A stretch of DNA of 64,000 bases, from assembly GCA_949361645.1 (NCBI GenBank), contig OX442426.1, positions 3,964,673-4,028,672 on the forward strand, read 5' to 3'. Shown here in pieces: positions 1-10,719 of the stretch (position 1 is the stretch's first letter; each line of letters begins with the position of its first letter). Position numbers and translations under genes: made by a program. Source of the DNA: Spongilla lacustris. Its lineage: Eukaryota; Porifera; Demospongiae; Spongillida; Spongillidae. A model generated the notes under the pieces. It saw only the letters and a program-made list of their open reading frames with translations. It was not told where the DNA came from and made no database searches.

Positions 1-30
1 CCCCCCCCCCCCCCCCCCCCCCCCCCCCCC
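1..30. repeat. Poly-C run at window edge
   Basis: Thirty consecutive C residues open the window. Homopolymer G/C runs recur throughout (for example 14466-14520, 18167-18199, 46166-46196, 52346-52383). True length is uncertain because such runs are poorly sequenced. The next 250 bases (31-276) show no gene. Confidence 0.9.
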
Positions 31-280
31 TTCCTACGCATATGAATTTTGGGGACTATCCTAGCCACCATCACGAATTCACAGCGCAAGACACGGGAAC
101 TGGTGCAGAACTGAGGGCGGCACATGAAGAGGCGGCTAATAGAGCAGCTAAGAAACAGGAGTGGCTTTATCGATGGTTCTTGTGAAGATCTCGCACCTAT
201 ACTTTTACGGTACAGATATTCAATTAACATCTTATTGACACCTCAATTAATGACATAATACATTCCGCGATATTCTACCG

Positions 281-3200
281 CACGGCTTTTTCGAGATGGA
301 CATTAGGTTGTTAATTAGAATACGTATGTATATTACGGTACAATTCTTATCCGGGTCCCATAGGAGCTCATTAAAATGTGGTTAATGTTCTAATCCCTAT
401 TCTGTGAAGATGCGTTTACCATAAAATACCAATATATTTTTTAGCTGTTCTATATTCAGTTCGGCACTAAAAAACGTCAGTGCGCACTATTGAGGGATGT
501 TCTTTTTTTGTCCACGAAAGTCGCGCATCTCACGGTTTATTCGTTTTTATTTTGCCACTCCTGAAGTACTCGAACGGCAACCAATTTTTCTTGAAAAAAT
601 GCCTGAGAATCAGGTGTGAGATGCACCTTTTTGAAAAGATAGAGCCTTGCCCATTGTAAAGATATCAAGCTTATGTGCAGACTTATTTTCTGAAGCGAGA
701 ACAAACCCCTCTATCCCGGACTAGCTAGTCATGAATAAAGCGGTATCACGTGCGCTCCGTGCCTTCGATACAAAGCGATGGAATGTCAAGTGCAGAGATA
801 CTGCAGGGTATGCGGACACCGGTTGTTGAAGAAAACGTCTCGAGGCAATTTAGAGACAACCTATAACTGTGCTGGTTTCTCTGTGGAGCTTAAAACATGC
901 TTTCAAATTGACACCAGCAACGACACTGCTGACTATCCCGCCAATTTCTGCAAATCATGTAGGCTTGCTATGTCCAAGGCAAAAGAAGCGGCAGAAAAGA
1001 AGATTCCATACAAGTGTATGGTAAAGCCATACAACTGGTCTCTGCACTATGCAAGGTAAAACATATTCACATGACCTCATAAGTTTAATCACACATACAT
1101 AAACACATATACAGGAACCCATACACTCATGGATCCAATTAAAGGACATACATAAACAGAAACCAGGGCAACAACCAGGCATCACACCTAATGCCTTGCT
1201 TCACCATGTTACCACCATTGCACCTCCAAAGGTTGTGTGTCATAGAAAGGAACCACAGCTAGCCCCGACACAGGTACTTTCCGTCATGGACTTACTAACT
1301 TGCCCAATATGTAAAGGAATGTTGTCGCAGCCACTTAAGTTGCACTGCAATGCAGTAGTATGTGCAAAGTGCATTGCTGACTCCATAGCAACATCGGCAA
1401 GTACTCAGTGTCCATGCTGTGAGGATGCAGTGAACTTGGTGCCAGGTTCTGTGCAGCCTGCTCCTGACCTAACACAACGCCTTCTTTGTGATGTGATGGT
1501 GTCCTGTGATACATGCAATAGGGATGTACGGGCGGGTGACTATGACTCACACGAGTGCCACAGGTTGGGAGTTATTGAAGAACAGTGCGCTTCTAAGGTG
1601 ATTCGAAGAATCCTATCTGAAAACACAAAGGATAACATTATACAAATCAAGACAGGAGGTACTGTAAGTGACAAACAATTTTTTTATACTTACACTTATT
1701 CCCATCTTTTGCAGCCACTGACTCTGGTGCGTGTGACAAAGGCCCATTCATCCAAAAGTGAGGAGGTTTGCAGCAAAACTCTTAAGCGACGTGTCTGTGA
1801 AGTTCAAGGAGTAAGGAGCCTTCTGTCACCAGAAAGACCTGAAAGGATCCTTGAGGAGGAGATCAGAGCCCTGGGAAGTGAAGAGAAAAAAATGATACTA
1901 ACAGAAGCAGGGTTAACACTTGATATTGAGGCAACAACAGGACTTGCGATGAAAGCTGCAATTGGCATGCCTTGGAACCAACTTAGGACTTTAAGAAGGT
2001 AACTAGAGTAAAAATTGTCACATATAATTCAAATGTCAGTATTGGCATACTCAGATGGTTGGCACATTCTGGTGTACAGTTAGCAAGTGAAAAGAAGCTG
2101 CGTCTTATAGCCAAAGAAATGATTGGGGAGAATCTGGAAGCAGAAATTGCACCGTTCTGTTTCTCCCGCACTTCTTGTGAGGATGAAATAAGAGCTGCTG
2201 CCTATGCTTATACCCCTAGCCTCATACAGAAAGTGACCAATCTAATTGATGAAAATGAAAGGTACATGAATATTGTAAAATTACTTAGCAATTCCATCCA
2301 TAAAGCACCTTAACAGTGCAGGTACTCTAACGTGGCATAATGGAGTAATCCCAAGCACTGAAATGTGGATCAAACTAGGTGGCGATAAAGGCGGTGGTGC
2401 TTTCAAAATGAATTTCCAGATTGTGAATACTAGTTGTCCAAACTCTATCTACAGCACTTGTGTGTTTGCATGTTTTGAAGCACAGGACACCATAGCCAAC
2501 CTCCATATAGCACTTGACAGATTTAAGGAGGAAGTGGTGACTTTAGCTGTATCCCAATGGAAGTGAGTTATGCAAACTATAAGTATACTGAGTGACATAT
2601 ACGTTTTTCCCATCACTTTTTAAAAAATGTTACAGGAATTACTACATTAGGGTGTTCCTTTCAGGAGACTACGAGTTTTTAAGTGCAATGTATGGAATAT
2701 CAGGTGCAAGTGGTATGTTAAAAGCATTTTTAAGTTAACAAACACATTAAATGTTACACACCTTACCATAGGAAAGCAGCCATGTTTATGGTGCTTGGTG
2801 ACAATTGATGACCTTGAAGGAAATTGTAGTTTGAGAGGCCCTTTTCCAGCTCGAACAGTGGAGTCAATGTGCGATGACTACAAACGATTTATAGCATCTG
2901 GAGGGGACATAAAGAAAGTGAAATACTTTAATAACTGCAAGGGAGAACCCTTGTTCCCTATTCCACTAAACCAGGTAAACAATCAAAATTTTATGTTTAG
3001 TCATTTGATCTGTGCATGTGCCAACAAAGGTCTGCCTTCCAGCACTACATATATCAATGGGCATCTTCTACAAACTCTACTCGCTACTTGAAGAGGAATG
3101 CCACCTGTTGGATTTAAAGCTTGCATTGCAGTTGTCAACAGATGCAGAGCTAACCACAGCATCCTATGAAGAATATGCAACTGCAGTGAAGGAACTAACT

Positions 3201-4851
3201 GCATACAAAGAGCAGCTGGAAGTGTTACAACAAGAACACTGCAGTTTAAAGGATTTGTTCAACTATTCAGCAATAATTGTGGGAGAGAGCAGCCCACTTC
3301 TCTCTAGTTTAATAGAAGAAGATGAAAACTACAGCAGCAAAATAGCCAAGTTGGTTAGTTTTTTGGTGGCCAGCAGTACGTGTTATCTTCATACCAAATG
3401 CACGCATGTTCACGTATAGGAACAGACAATTTCTGATGCTCATAAAAAGTTAAATAAGGGGTTCGCAGTGTCTGAAGGACCATTTGTGAAGGGTGTCGAA
3501 ACTGCTCTGCAGTCTCTTAATGTGCAACGTCAACAGTACCATGGAGGAGCATTTGTTGGTAACCATGTAAACAAGATGTTACAGGTATGTGTAAGAAAAA
3601 AATGTGGCCATTTGTACAAAATATTTACTTCAAAATAGGCTCAACACACACATGCATTGTGCACATCTCTAATAAACACAGCCCAAAAATACTCACCACA
3701 ACTGGTTGAGGAAGCAACTTCTCTTTGTGAAAAATACAAGAGAACCTTTTCACTATTTTCTCAGTGCCACAACCTCTACAACAAGAACTATGTAACTGAA
3801 GAAGAAAAGACCACACTTGGTATGTAACTTTAATTCAGACCGACATTGACCTTCTGAATCAATCTGATTGCAGCAGCATCTGTAAAAGAATTTTTTGGTT
3901 ATTTAGACACCACATTTCCAGGAATAAAGAGGACGGTGAAAATGCACATCTTAGAAATGCACGTGAATGAGTGGATGGAAGCATATACAACGCTGGATTT
4001 GCATTAATGGGAGAACAAGGCACTGAAGCCATACATGCCCATTTTAATAAGCTGTACAGAACATATGGCTGTATGGCCAATAAAGTGGAGCGGCTAAAGT
4101 GCATCATGAAAGAGCACTACCTGAGTATGTGTCCAAATCTGAATGCCCTGAGACCAGTAGTAAGAGCCAGAAAGAGAAAACAAAAGGACTAGAACTTGTT
4201 AATAAGATTACCTATAGGCTGCTATAGCATGCATCATGTTCATGGATTTGATGGTTGATTTGAACACATACATCCCTGCACAAATGAAAAAGTTTACTGC
4301 TGTATTACTTTATTCAACTGCCACAATACAATTGAACTCCAACTAGTACAGTTTTACTAAGACATCGCAGCAACACATAACTCGTTTTCAAAATCAGACC
4401 GCCCCGGCCACCACCGCCATGCCATAGTATACATAAATCGGTCGTATTCAGCGCCTTGGTACGGCTCACAGAAAATAAGTCTGCTAACAACAACAACCAA
4501 ATCAAATACAAACAGCATTCCTGTATACGTTTATACAAGTTTTTGTCACTCATGTCAGGCAAATTAACGAACAAAAGCTTTTTGAAACCAAGCACTCTAA
4601 ATGGAGCGCTATTAGTCACAGGCCCGTATCATGGCGTATATTTGCATAAAAATAATAAATTTTATACCATTTGAGTCCTCGAAGTATGCATAACACAGAT
4701 ATTCACCTGTACTGCGCTTACCTTCAACGGATTACAAAAGATAAGCCAAATTCCAATGCCATGCGATAATGAGGGTCTAGTTACTTGTTACGTAGGTAAA
4801 AGTGGGGACGAGACCTAATCTCCATTTTTTCAATGCAATGAAACACCCGTG
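281..4851 (+). mobile_element. Copy 1: RAG1-N-terminal-like DNA transposon, 4-bp TSD ACCG
   Basis: A 4571-bp element with TSD ACCG at 277-280 and 4852-4855. The left end reads CACGGCTTTT with the inner motif TGGACATTAGG starting at base 17. The right end (minus strand) reads CACGGGTGTT with TGGAGATTAGG starting at base 28. It carries one multi-exon gene (778-4192). Bases 281-777 are a 5' leader without a recognisable ORF; 4193-4851 are a 3' tail. Four-bp TSDs and CAC termini are known for CMC/Chapaev-type elements, and RAG1-N-like proteins are known from molluscan N-RAG-TP elements; placing this copy there is inference. Confidence 0.9.
778..4192 (+). pseudogene. RAG1-N-terminal-like transposon protein (N-RAG-TP type), 11 exons, one frameshift
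   Basis: Exons by GT-AG signals and phase: 778-1020, 1115-1663, 1715-1998, 2055-2261, 2317-2562, 2636-2712, 2772-2974, 3030-3353, 3420-3584, 3639-3819, 3874-4192. Residues 9-61 hold CxxC and CxxC around an F-x-ID...FC segment, as in the RAG1 N-terminus. Residues about 144-183 form a RING-like module (CPIC, CAKC, CPCC; the usual central His is replaced), followed by a CDTC...H module. Later come GDKGGG (about residue 452), SGDYEFL (about 521) and a PCLWC pair. These Asp residues could belong to a DDE/RNase H-like core, which is inference. The summed exons are 2798 nt, one short of a multiple of three. The frame breaks at about 3985-3993, moving the last 70 residues to another frame. No premature stops elsewhere, so this is a young, nearly intact copy. 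An alternative exon-1 donor at 1055 would break the frame. Confidence 0.82.
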
Positions 4852-4855
4852 ACCG

Positions 4856-5148
4856 TAACACAAATAGTTAAGTAATGAGTGCTAAGTATAGGATTCTTGT
4901 CTCATTCTCTCTTCTCAAAACCTTGTTCCCTTCCTTTTAACACCACCATTGCCTCCAATTCCTATATCCCACCAACTTTCTCGTTAGAGAATGTTTTTCT
5001 TTACTTGTATCTATTAATAATAATGTATAATTTCAATGAACATTTTCACTACCATAATAGCAATCTTTATTAGAACTACACAATTCAAAAATGACTGCAT
5101 CACTCTAGGTTTTAAACCACTGTGTCGCAATGTACATAGTTAATGCCT
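4856..5148. other. Intergenic sequence between copy 1 and the JmjC-like gene
   Basis: AT-rich sequence with no splice-supported or long ORF. It is the 3' flank of the minus-strand gene at 5149-5967. Confidence 0.6.
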
Positions 5149-5967
5149 TCAGTTTTTATATTCTTTGTAATGTCGGATGGCGTTTGGAAACCATACTCCC
5201 AACTCTGGATCCAAGTCGAACTTCTTGTACCAGTCAAGGGCTTTGCATCTTCTCTCCTCATCTTCAGGACGCCGGATGTACCCTGTCACACCGATGCTTG
5301 GTTCATCGGTCCAAACGCGATGCGAGCATGCAGCGGGGTGGAACAGAAAGTCCCCTTCGCGTAGGGTGACTTCCATCAGTTTACCCCAGAGCTTGAGATT
5401 GCCAACACACACTAGGTCTTCGGTTGGCAGATCGTTGAGTGATTTGGTCTCTAGGTTGAGAATAGGTTCTGAGTGTTCGCACAAAAGCAAGTGCCATCGC
5501 TTTACTCCACGCAACAGCCACATGAAACCAGCACCACCGCTGACAGCATCTATTGGGTCCTGATGAAACGGAGTATACGCGCCTCTGTTACTTAGGACCA
5601 GCATAAACCTATTTTCATTTAAGCCAACGTCGAGGAGGTCCTGGTGGATGCCTTCATTCAGAGTTAACTTTGGAATGGTAATGTCGCCATAGAAGTTCAA
5701 CTCGAGTTCATCCTTCTCCCAGTCATCAAGGGCACTTGTGACCACGACGCCCTTGACCATATTTTGCTGCTTGTCCCATCCGCAAATCGTCCAGTGTTCT
5801 TGTTTCGCTCGCGCCTTGAATTCATCGTAGTTCATGTGTAAGGCCGCCATGCCACGAACAACAAAAGGAATCCCGTTATTACCAAACATCTTAAAACCCT
5901 CGCTGATAGAGGGTGCCGTTGGAACGTCAACGACAGCCGGGCCTTGCTGTGGATCCACCTTTGCCAT
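5149..5967 (-). CDS. JmjC/cupin-like 2-oxoglutarate Fe(II) dioxygenase family protein
   Basis: An intact intronless ORF of 272 residues. A conserved-looking block at residues 131-165 has the H-x-D pair of the Fe(II) site (His135, Asp137 in FHQDP), followed by a G-W/L-L-x-G-x-K-R-W strand. A distal His216 in SHRVW would complete the 2-His-1-Asp facial triad. Family members hydroxylate or demethylate proteins, nucleotides or small molecules; no substrate can be named here. The start ATG (reads MAKVDPQQ) follows directly after a 47-bp-arm foldback and a TGACGTCA site on the upstream side. Absence of introns is odd beside the short-intron genes here and could mean a retrogene or horizontal origin. 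A C-terminal extension after residue 235 (charged, RRPEDEERR) has no recognised domain. Confidence 0.75.
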   Translation of the reverse strand: MAKVDPQQGPAVVDVPTAPSISEGFKMFGNNGIPFVVRGMAALHMNYDEFKARAKQEHWTICGWDKQQNMVKGVVVTSALDDWEKDELELNFYGDITIPKLTLNEGIHQDLLDVGLNENRFMLVLSNRGAYTPFHQDPIDAVSGGAGFMWLLRGVKRWHLLLCEHSEPILNLETKSLNDLPTEDLVCVGNLKLWGKLMEVTLREGDFLFHPAACSHRVWTDEPSIGVTGYIRRPEDEERRCKALDWYKKFDLDPELGVWFPNAIRHYKEYKN

Positions 5968-5983
5968 TTTCAGCTAGGGAACA

Positions 5984-6103
5984 TAGTCTCGTACCCAGAC
6001 CCACCATGACGTAAGCGTTTATCGCTTACAGTATAAACACTTACGATACTTCGTAGTGTAAGCGATAAACGCTTACGTCATGGTGGGTCTGGGTACGAGA
6101 CTA
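5984..6103. repeat. Perfect foldback (47-bp arms, 26-bp loop) at JmjC promoter
   Basis: Arms 5984-6030 and 6057-6103 are exact reverse complements; the loop contains a smaller dyad (TACGA...TCGTA). Outer ends read TAGTCTCGTACCCAGACCC. A similar word (GGGTCTGGGAACGAGACT) occurs at about 22093-22110, so this is probably a small foldback MITE. It lies 17 bp upstream of the JmjC ATG. Confidence 0.9.
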
Positions 6104-6190
6104 CTTCAAGTCGGAAGGTTGAAAAACAGCGGACATATTGAAATGAATATCATTTGTTAATGACGTCATTGCTAAACATGACTGAAAGTG
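6104..6190. promoter_or_regulatory. Duplicated promoter block with CRE palindrome TGACGTCA; start of gene X
   Basis: About 80 bp are repeated in inverted orientation at 11101-11181. The block contains AATGACGTCATT, a consensus CRE/ATF site. On the plus strand ATG codons begin a reading frame (MTSLLNMTES) shared with the copy at 11131, so this looks like a divergent promoter between the JmjC gene and a lost neighbour. Transposon 2a interrupts that frame right after AGTG at 6190. Confidence 0.6.
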
Positions 6191-6239
6191 CACGGCCGTT
6201 CCGTAATGGACATTAGGTTGTAATTAGAGAATGATTGTA

Positions 6240-7300
6240 AACATTACGGTATATCGGCACAAAACATGCACAAAAGTTGCCATTTGTTTGGCGATTTTTT
6301 ATTCCCATCCAGACGGTGACAAAAATTTAAAAAGTATAACAAGAGGCTTCCCAGGGTATCTCCTCCTTATAAAAAAATCCAGCGCATTTTATACCCCTAT
6401 GGATCGACGTATATATTGATTGCGCATTATTTGGATCGTATTTTATTTACAAACTATCTTCGATTCACTCGTCTAGTACGCCACAACTGCCACATTCTAG
6501 AGCCCCAATTCTTACCACGCTAACGTCCAAGTGTAGTTCCCGCAGTATGTGAATAGTCTCTCTCTGGACGCTTTTTCTGTGAGAAGTTGTTACCTTCGCA
6601 AAACTGTTGACATCAAAAAATCATCCGCGCGAGTACTACGTGCATGGCAATATATAGGATTTGACGATCCTGGAACTGTCTGTACCTTGTGCTTATAAAA
6701 AAATCTTCTATTTCGCTTTGGAACCATAAGCACTTATCATGTAGGGTGCAATTAAAACCTGTATTTGCACCCAGTGTACATGTACACTTGTACGGTACCT
6801 GGCCTCCTTTGCAGGAGCCATGGCTGTATGCATAATGGCTCCCCCTTCAGTTAATAGCTGGTTGGTCATAAAGGTCATAAAATTTTCATGGTGCAATGGC
6901 TTCAGCATAGGTCTTTACAACCATGATTCCAGGCAGCCTGCCTGGAATTTTTGATTTCTTATTAGCTTGCTGAGAGTGTATTTGCTAAAATGTACAGTAC
7001 GTGGTCAGTGAATGTATACCTCGATGATGAATTTTGAGTCTGTCATATGTCTAGATCATGCATCTTTAAGGTGTGGTCTTTGTAGATGGTATGCTGCTGC
7101 ACAGCCAGATGACCACATGCTTTGCAAAATTCACTTGGACATGCCAATCTCAATTATACAGTAATACAAGAGTAATTGAGAGTACTACTGTACAATGGTC
7201 AAGCAAGCTCAAAGTGACTTTCCATATGTGACCGTGTATAGTAAAGCAGTTGGTGAGGTCATGGGTCTGTAGTCAAGAATGCAGTGCATGCTATGGTGCA
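6240..7300. other. Non-coding interior of copy 2a
   Basis: AT-rich sequence lacking long or spliced ORFs. Nothing recognisable apart from transposon subterminal sequence at its left. Confidence 0.5.
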
Positions 7301-7310
7301 CAGTGGGTTT

Positions 7311-7939
7311 TACGGTGGCCCTGGAGGTCGCGTCCACAAACAGTGTTCTTAGTGCACTCAAACAATGTACATTGTGCAAATAGACGATGTGGTCATGTGC
7401 AATGATGCAATATGCAGTGATGCTATGTGCACAGGTACGTCGAGCAAAACAGCGTAGTGCAGTAGAACAAAGATTCACCATCTGCATGACGTAATAAATA
7501 AGCTACAATCCGTTCTGCAGCTGGTGCAACTCAGCAACTGTAGCTGTCAATAAAATGCGCACTGTACTTACGGTGGCGAGGTGGTCCAATTTTATATGGG
7601 TGTTAATTGGCATACTAGTATGAATAATTAAGTAGCAGCAGTTTGTCGGCCCCTCTGACCGGCGGCCCTAGGCATTTGCCTAGTCTGCCTAGCGTTAACG
7701 CCGGCCCTGATTCAACAAGTGGACTGTCCCGGAGTATGGTCGCCATCATATATTACGTCATGCAGATGGTGAATCTTTGTTCTACTGCACTACGCTGTTT
7801 TGCTCGACGTACCTGTGCACATAGCATCACTGCATATTGCATCATTGCACATGACCACATCGTCTATTTGCACAATGTACATTGTTTGAGTGCACTAAGA
7901 ACACTGTTTGTGGACGCGACCTCCAAGGCCACCGTAGGG
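7311..7939. repeat. Near-identical inverted repeat, arms about 190 bp, inside copy 2a
   Basis: Bases 7311-7497 and 7751-7939 are reverse complements with very few differences and a spacer of about 250 bp. Arms begin ACGGTGGCC and end CTGCATGACGTAAT. ORFs in the arms mirror each other because of the palindrome and are not taken as genes. High identity implies a recent duplication or gene conversion. Confidence 0.85.
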
Positions 7940-8000
7940 TTTCTATATAAATAGATACATGTTGGCCAAGCAGTGTCCATGTTGACAATTTGAAATTACA

Positions 8001-8204
8001 GTGTCCACCACCCAGTACATATTTGGTGCATCAGCCATGATGTACATGAAATGCAAGGACAACGTTCAAAGGCTGAAAGGCATAATGCAACAACACTTTT
8101 TACACTGGAAGCCGGAAAACTACCATCAAAGCGACCTTTACACTCAGCCGTTTATTTTAACCTGTAACCGCCATCTTAGAAAATGCCATATTCAAGGGCT
8201 TTAG
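8001..8204 (+). pseudogene. C-terminal fragment of RAG-N-like transposon protein (copy 2a)
   Basis: The segment YMKCKDNVQRLKGIMQQHF aligns with ANKVERLKCIMKEHYL in the last exon of copy 1 (about 4069-4120). An acceptor-like AAATTACAG precedes it at about 7992-8000. All upstream exons are missing, so copy 2a is non-autonomous. Confidence 0.7.
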
Positions 8205-8791
8205 CATAGCCGTCAGAAAAAGCGTCTATCTTAGAACACGCTATACATTTATACACCCATCTGTCCACTATACCGAGTATAAGGGATTTTCACATCTCTG
8301 TGGCAGTTGGTGCAAACAAGCCTCGTGTTCGTACCCTATTCGACACGGGTATGGCAGCTTCCGCAATTACAGTGTTGCGTGGGAGAGTGCTGCCAAGACA
8401 GGACTTGCACTGTTCTCATCAGGAGAGATTACACTATCCATCCGTTCGTTAGTTATGTGCATCACTACAACCAAAGACTAGTAGCAAAGCGAATTCCATT
8501 CGCACGTGGTTGCCAGTCGATAATTAGTAGGTAACTAGGTAGTTAATTTCATCACGGGCGGAGGCCTAATGTCCAACCCACAGTTGTTCGGAGTTGGAAA
8601 CTAGGTTGCGTATTAAGAACATACGGTACGGGCTCTTAACACAACTTTTAATGAGCTCATTATCGCAGTCGTTTTATCGTACCTTTTCAGAGGGCTATTT
8701 CTTACTGTATTAACACTCTTATTAAAAACCAAATATAGTTTCCACATCTTCTAACATTCCTCTTCTAAAATATGTCGCATGTGTTGATCTC

Positions 8792-9163
8792 ATGTCGTCT
8801 AATGTGTCAGTAAACAAGGAAGTCATGACATTATGTGCGCGTGTATTGGAATATGACCCTCAGTTGTGGATGTTGTACGGGCAGCTCCCGCAAGAACTCA
8901 GGGTAAGTCTGGCGTTTTCGTAAAGAGAAAAGATGGGGGCACAAGGTTATGTATACCAAAAGACGAGAACGATAATTTTTCTCTTGCTGTGATATTTGCA
9001 TTTTCATGAATAAATGACACGCTTGCGACTTAATATGTAGGGCAAATGGATTACCGCATCAAGCAACTTGGTAGAATGTGTAGGAAACGAGTGGTTGACC
9101 ATCGTGGGAAGAGAAGGTGCACTGTATATCAGTGTAAGGAGGTGGCAGAACATCTTCTTATAG
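8792..9163 (+). CDS. Possible two-exon small ORF (77 aa) inside copy 2b
   Basis: ATG at 8792; exon 1 8792-8902 ends in phase 0 at a strong donor (GG|GTAAGT). Exon 2 starts at 9041 after TATGTAG and reads in the same phase to TAG at 9161-9163. The conceptual protein starts MSSNVSVNKEVM and contains LEYDPQLWMLYGQLPQEL. No family is recognised. It could be transposon cargo, a captured host exon, or a decayed transposase part. Confidence 0.35.
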
Positions 9164-9478
9164 CTCAGTATCAGTCAACATAAACGATGATGTACCACAA
9201 CTCTCAAAAATGAAGGGTGTTCCAAAAAAAAACAAACAAAAAAAAACAAGTCGCCTCTGGCTAGCTCACTGAGCTCAGGAGTGTAAGGTACAAGTAATAT
9301 TATTAAAGATGTAAAATTGAATAACATGGCATATACTATTCACCTCATAACAAGTATCAAAGGCAGACGAAAACATCATCACACCCATGCATCAATCGCA
9401 GGAGTACTCATCAGACACATACATGTACATCAACTGTACACTGTCCTGATTGTCCTGGGCCCCCACTGGCATCCTCTG

Positions 9479-9697
9479 CATGTGTTTGGAACTCCTCTCA
9501 CAGCCAGTAGCCCATGCAATGCACTTGTTTGTGCTAAGTGCATCATCATGCGGCTGACAACGTCAGCCAGTACATGGTGTCAGTGCTGCCGCTTAGAAAA
9601 GCCCATGTCTCCATCAGAAGTGAAATGTGCACCAGAATTAATACTGCTGCTTCTTAGTGATGTGATGGCTCACTGCGTAGCCAGTACATTAAGTTGA
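9479..9697 (+). pseudogene. RING-like fragment of RAG-N-like protein (copy 2b)
   Basis: The stretch CNALVCAKCIIMRLTTSAST followed by CQCC parallels CNAVVCAKCIADSIATSAST and CPCC in exon 2 of copy 1. The first CxxC of the RING is lost and the trailing zinc module is truncated by a stop at about 9695. Defunct. Confidence 0.75.
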
Positions 9698-10523
9698 TCT
9701 CCCTATCAGAAGTGAAATGCATATGGCAGTTGATGTAGCAGTCCTCCTAGCTGATGAGTGCCTCTTGCAAGTCCCTACCTGTGGAAAAGTTAGGTTTGTC
9801 AACTATTCTTTTTTTAGTTAATAGTATTTTCCAACATGAGGTAACTACAGGATTTGGCCTACTTGGGGACCATGCAAAGTTCAGCGGGTTCACCCAGTAC
9901 CACACCATACGAGTACCACACCATGCATGAATGTCAAGCTCTAACGACTTGTGTGTCCATATAGTAAAGCACCACTTTCTAACACTTAGTACAACATCAC
10001 TTCAGTTGTACCACCACCCAAAAAGATAAAACAATAACAACTCTTTATCAACGCTCGAAAACCGCTAAAAAAATGGCTAGTTTTGTTCGTGTATAACTTC
10101 GCAAAAATTATCGTTCTCGATTAGCCTACACAAAAAAACGGTACACACATGCCTTAGCTGTACCTTCCACGTTGGTTTTTCGGTGTTTCTTGCTGGAGGT
10201 CATGGGAAATCCATTCTTTCTGAGGGGTGTTCTTTTGAGGTAGGCCGTTGTCGAAGGCCACAGTTCTTCGTGGGAGTGCGGCCCGAGCACGGGATTAGCA
10301 CCATACAAAGTGCACAGGTCACAGTACTACACCGTGCAATAAACTTGTCAATAGGACATGTAGTTATCTTGTTTTGCTGTACATTCCAAAGGTCATTTCG
10401 TTGTCGGGGTGGTTGCTAAGGGATGACGCAAGTACGTTTCAATATTACTTTTCTAAACCTAGTTTCCAATGTTTCAATGGAATTGAACAACCGTGAACCT
10501 TTCAATGTATTGAAACGGCCGTG

Positions 10524-10716
10524 AGTGGTTGTGCTGATCAGTGCCAAATTTGAAAACGATTCTTTTCAGAACCAAGAAGAGCAAGCTTCTACTAGTGCGC
10601 TACCGCTTCGTAGGAGAAAGCAGTCGCCACCAATATGGGAGCCGCTGATGAAGAAAAAAAGCCCCAATCAAAAAAGCCGATCAGCAGCTGTGATTGCCAG
10701 CAATGCATTGGGGTAA
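10524..10716 (+). pseudogene. Gene X, right-hand piece interrupted by copy 2a
   Basis: After the AGTG duplication the sequence resumes the frame begun at 6150 and continues FQNQEEQASTSALPLRRRKQ. It matches the minus-strand copy at 10962-11095. The reading frame ends soon after and the sequence then passes into the inverted copy. Function unknown; low-complexity, charged. Confidence 0.6.
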
Positions 10717-10719
10717 TAA

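Larger units (their letters stand above)
8579..10495 (+). mobile_element. Copy 2b: RAG-N-like transposon nested in copy 2a, TSD AACC
   Basis: A 1917-bp element with TSD AACC at 8575-8578 and 10496-10499. The left end is CACAGTTGTT with TGGAAACTAGG from base 17; the right end (minus) is CACGGTTGTT with TGGAAACTAGG from base 28. The inner motif is identical at both ends but differs from that of copy 2a, marking a distinct subfamily. It sits only 24 bp from the right terminus of 2a. It carries a RING-like fragment and a small spliced ORF. Confidence 0.88.
6191..10523 (+). mobile_element. Copy 2a: non-autonomous RAG-N-like transposon, TSD AGTG, split by copy 2b
   Basis: TSD AGTG is at 6187-6190 and 10524-10527. 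Both ends begin CACGGCCGTT; the inner TGGACATTAGG starts at base 17 on the left and at base 28 on the right once nested copy 2b and its duplicated AACC are removed. The element then is about 2.4 kb. It keeps only a C-terminal coding fragment (8001-8204) and an internal inverted repeat. The uninterrupted target sequence survives in the inverted copy of gene X near 11095, which confirms the insertion point. Confidence 0.88.

Noticed and set aside
8553..8570. CACGGGCGGAGG as left end of nested copy 2b
   Set aside because: Its 4-bp flank (TCAT) does not match the flank of the right end (AACC), whereas CACAGTTGTT at 8579 is preceded by AACC.
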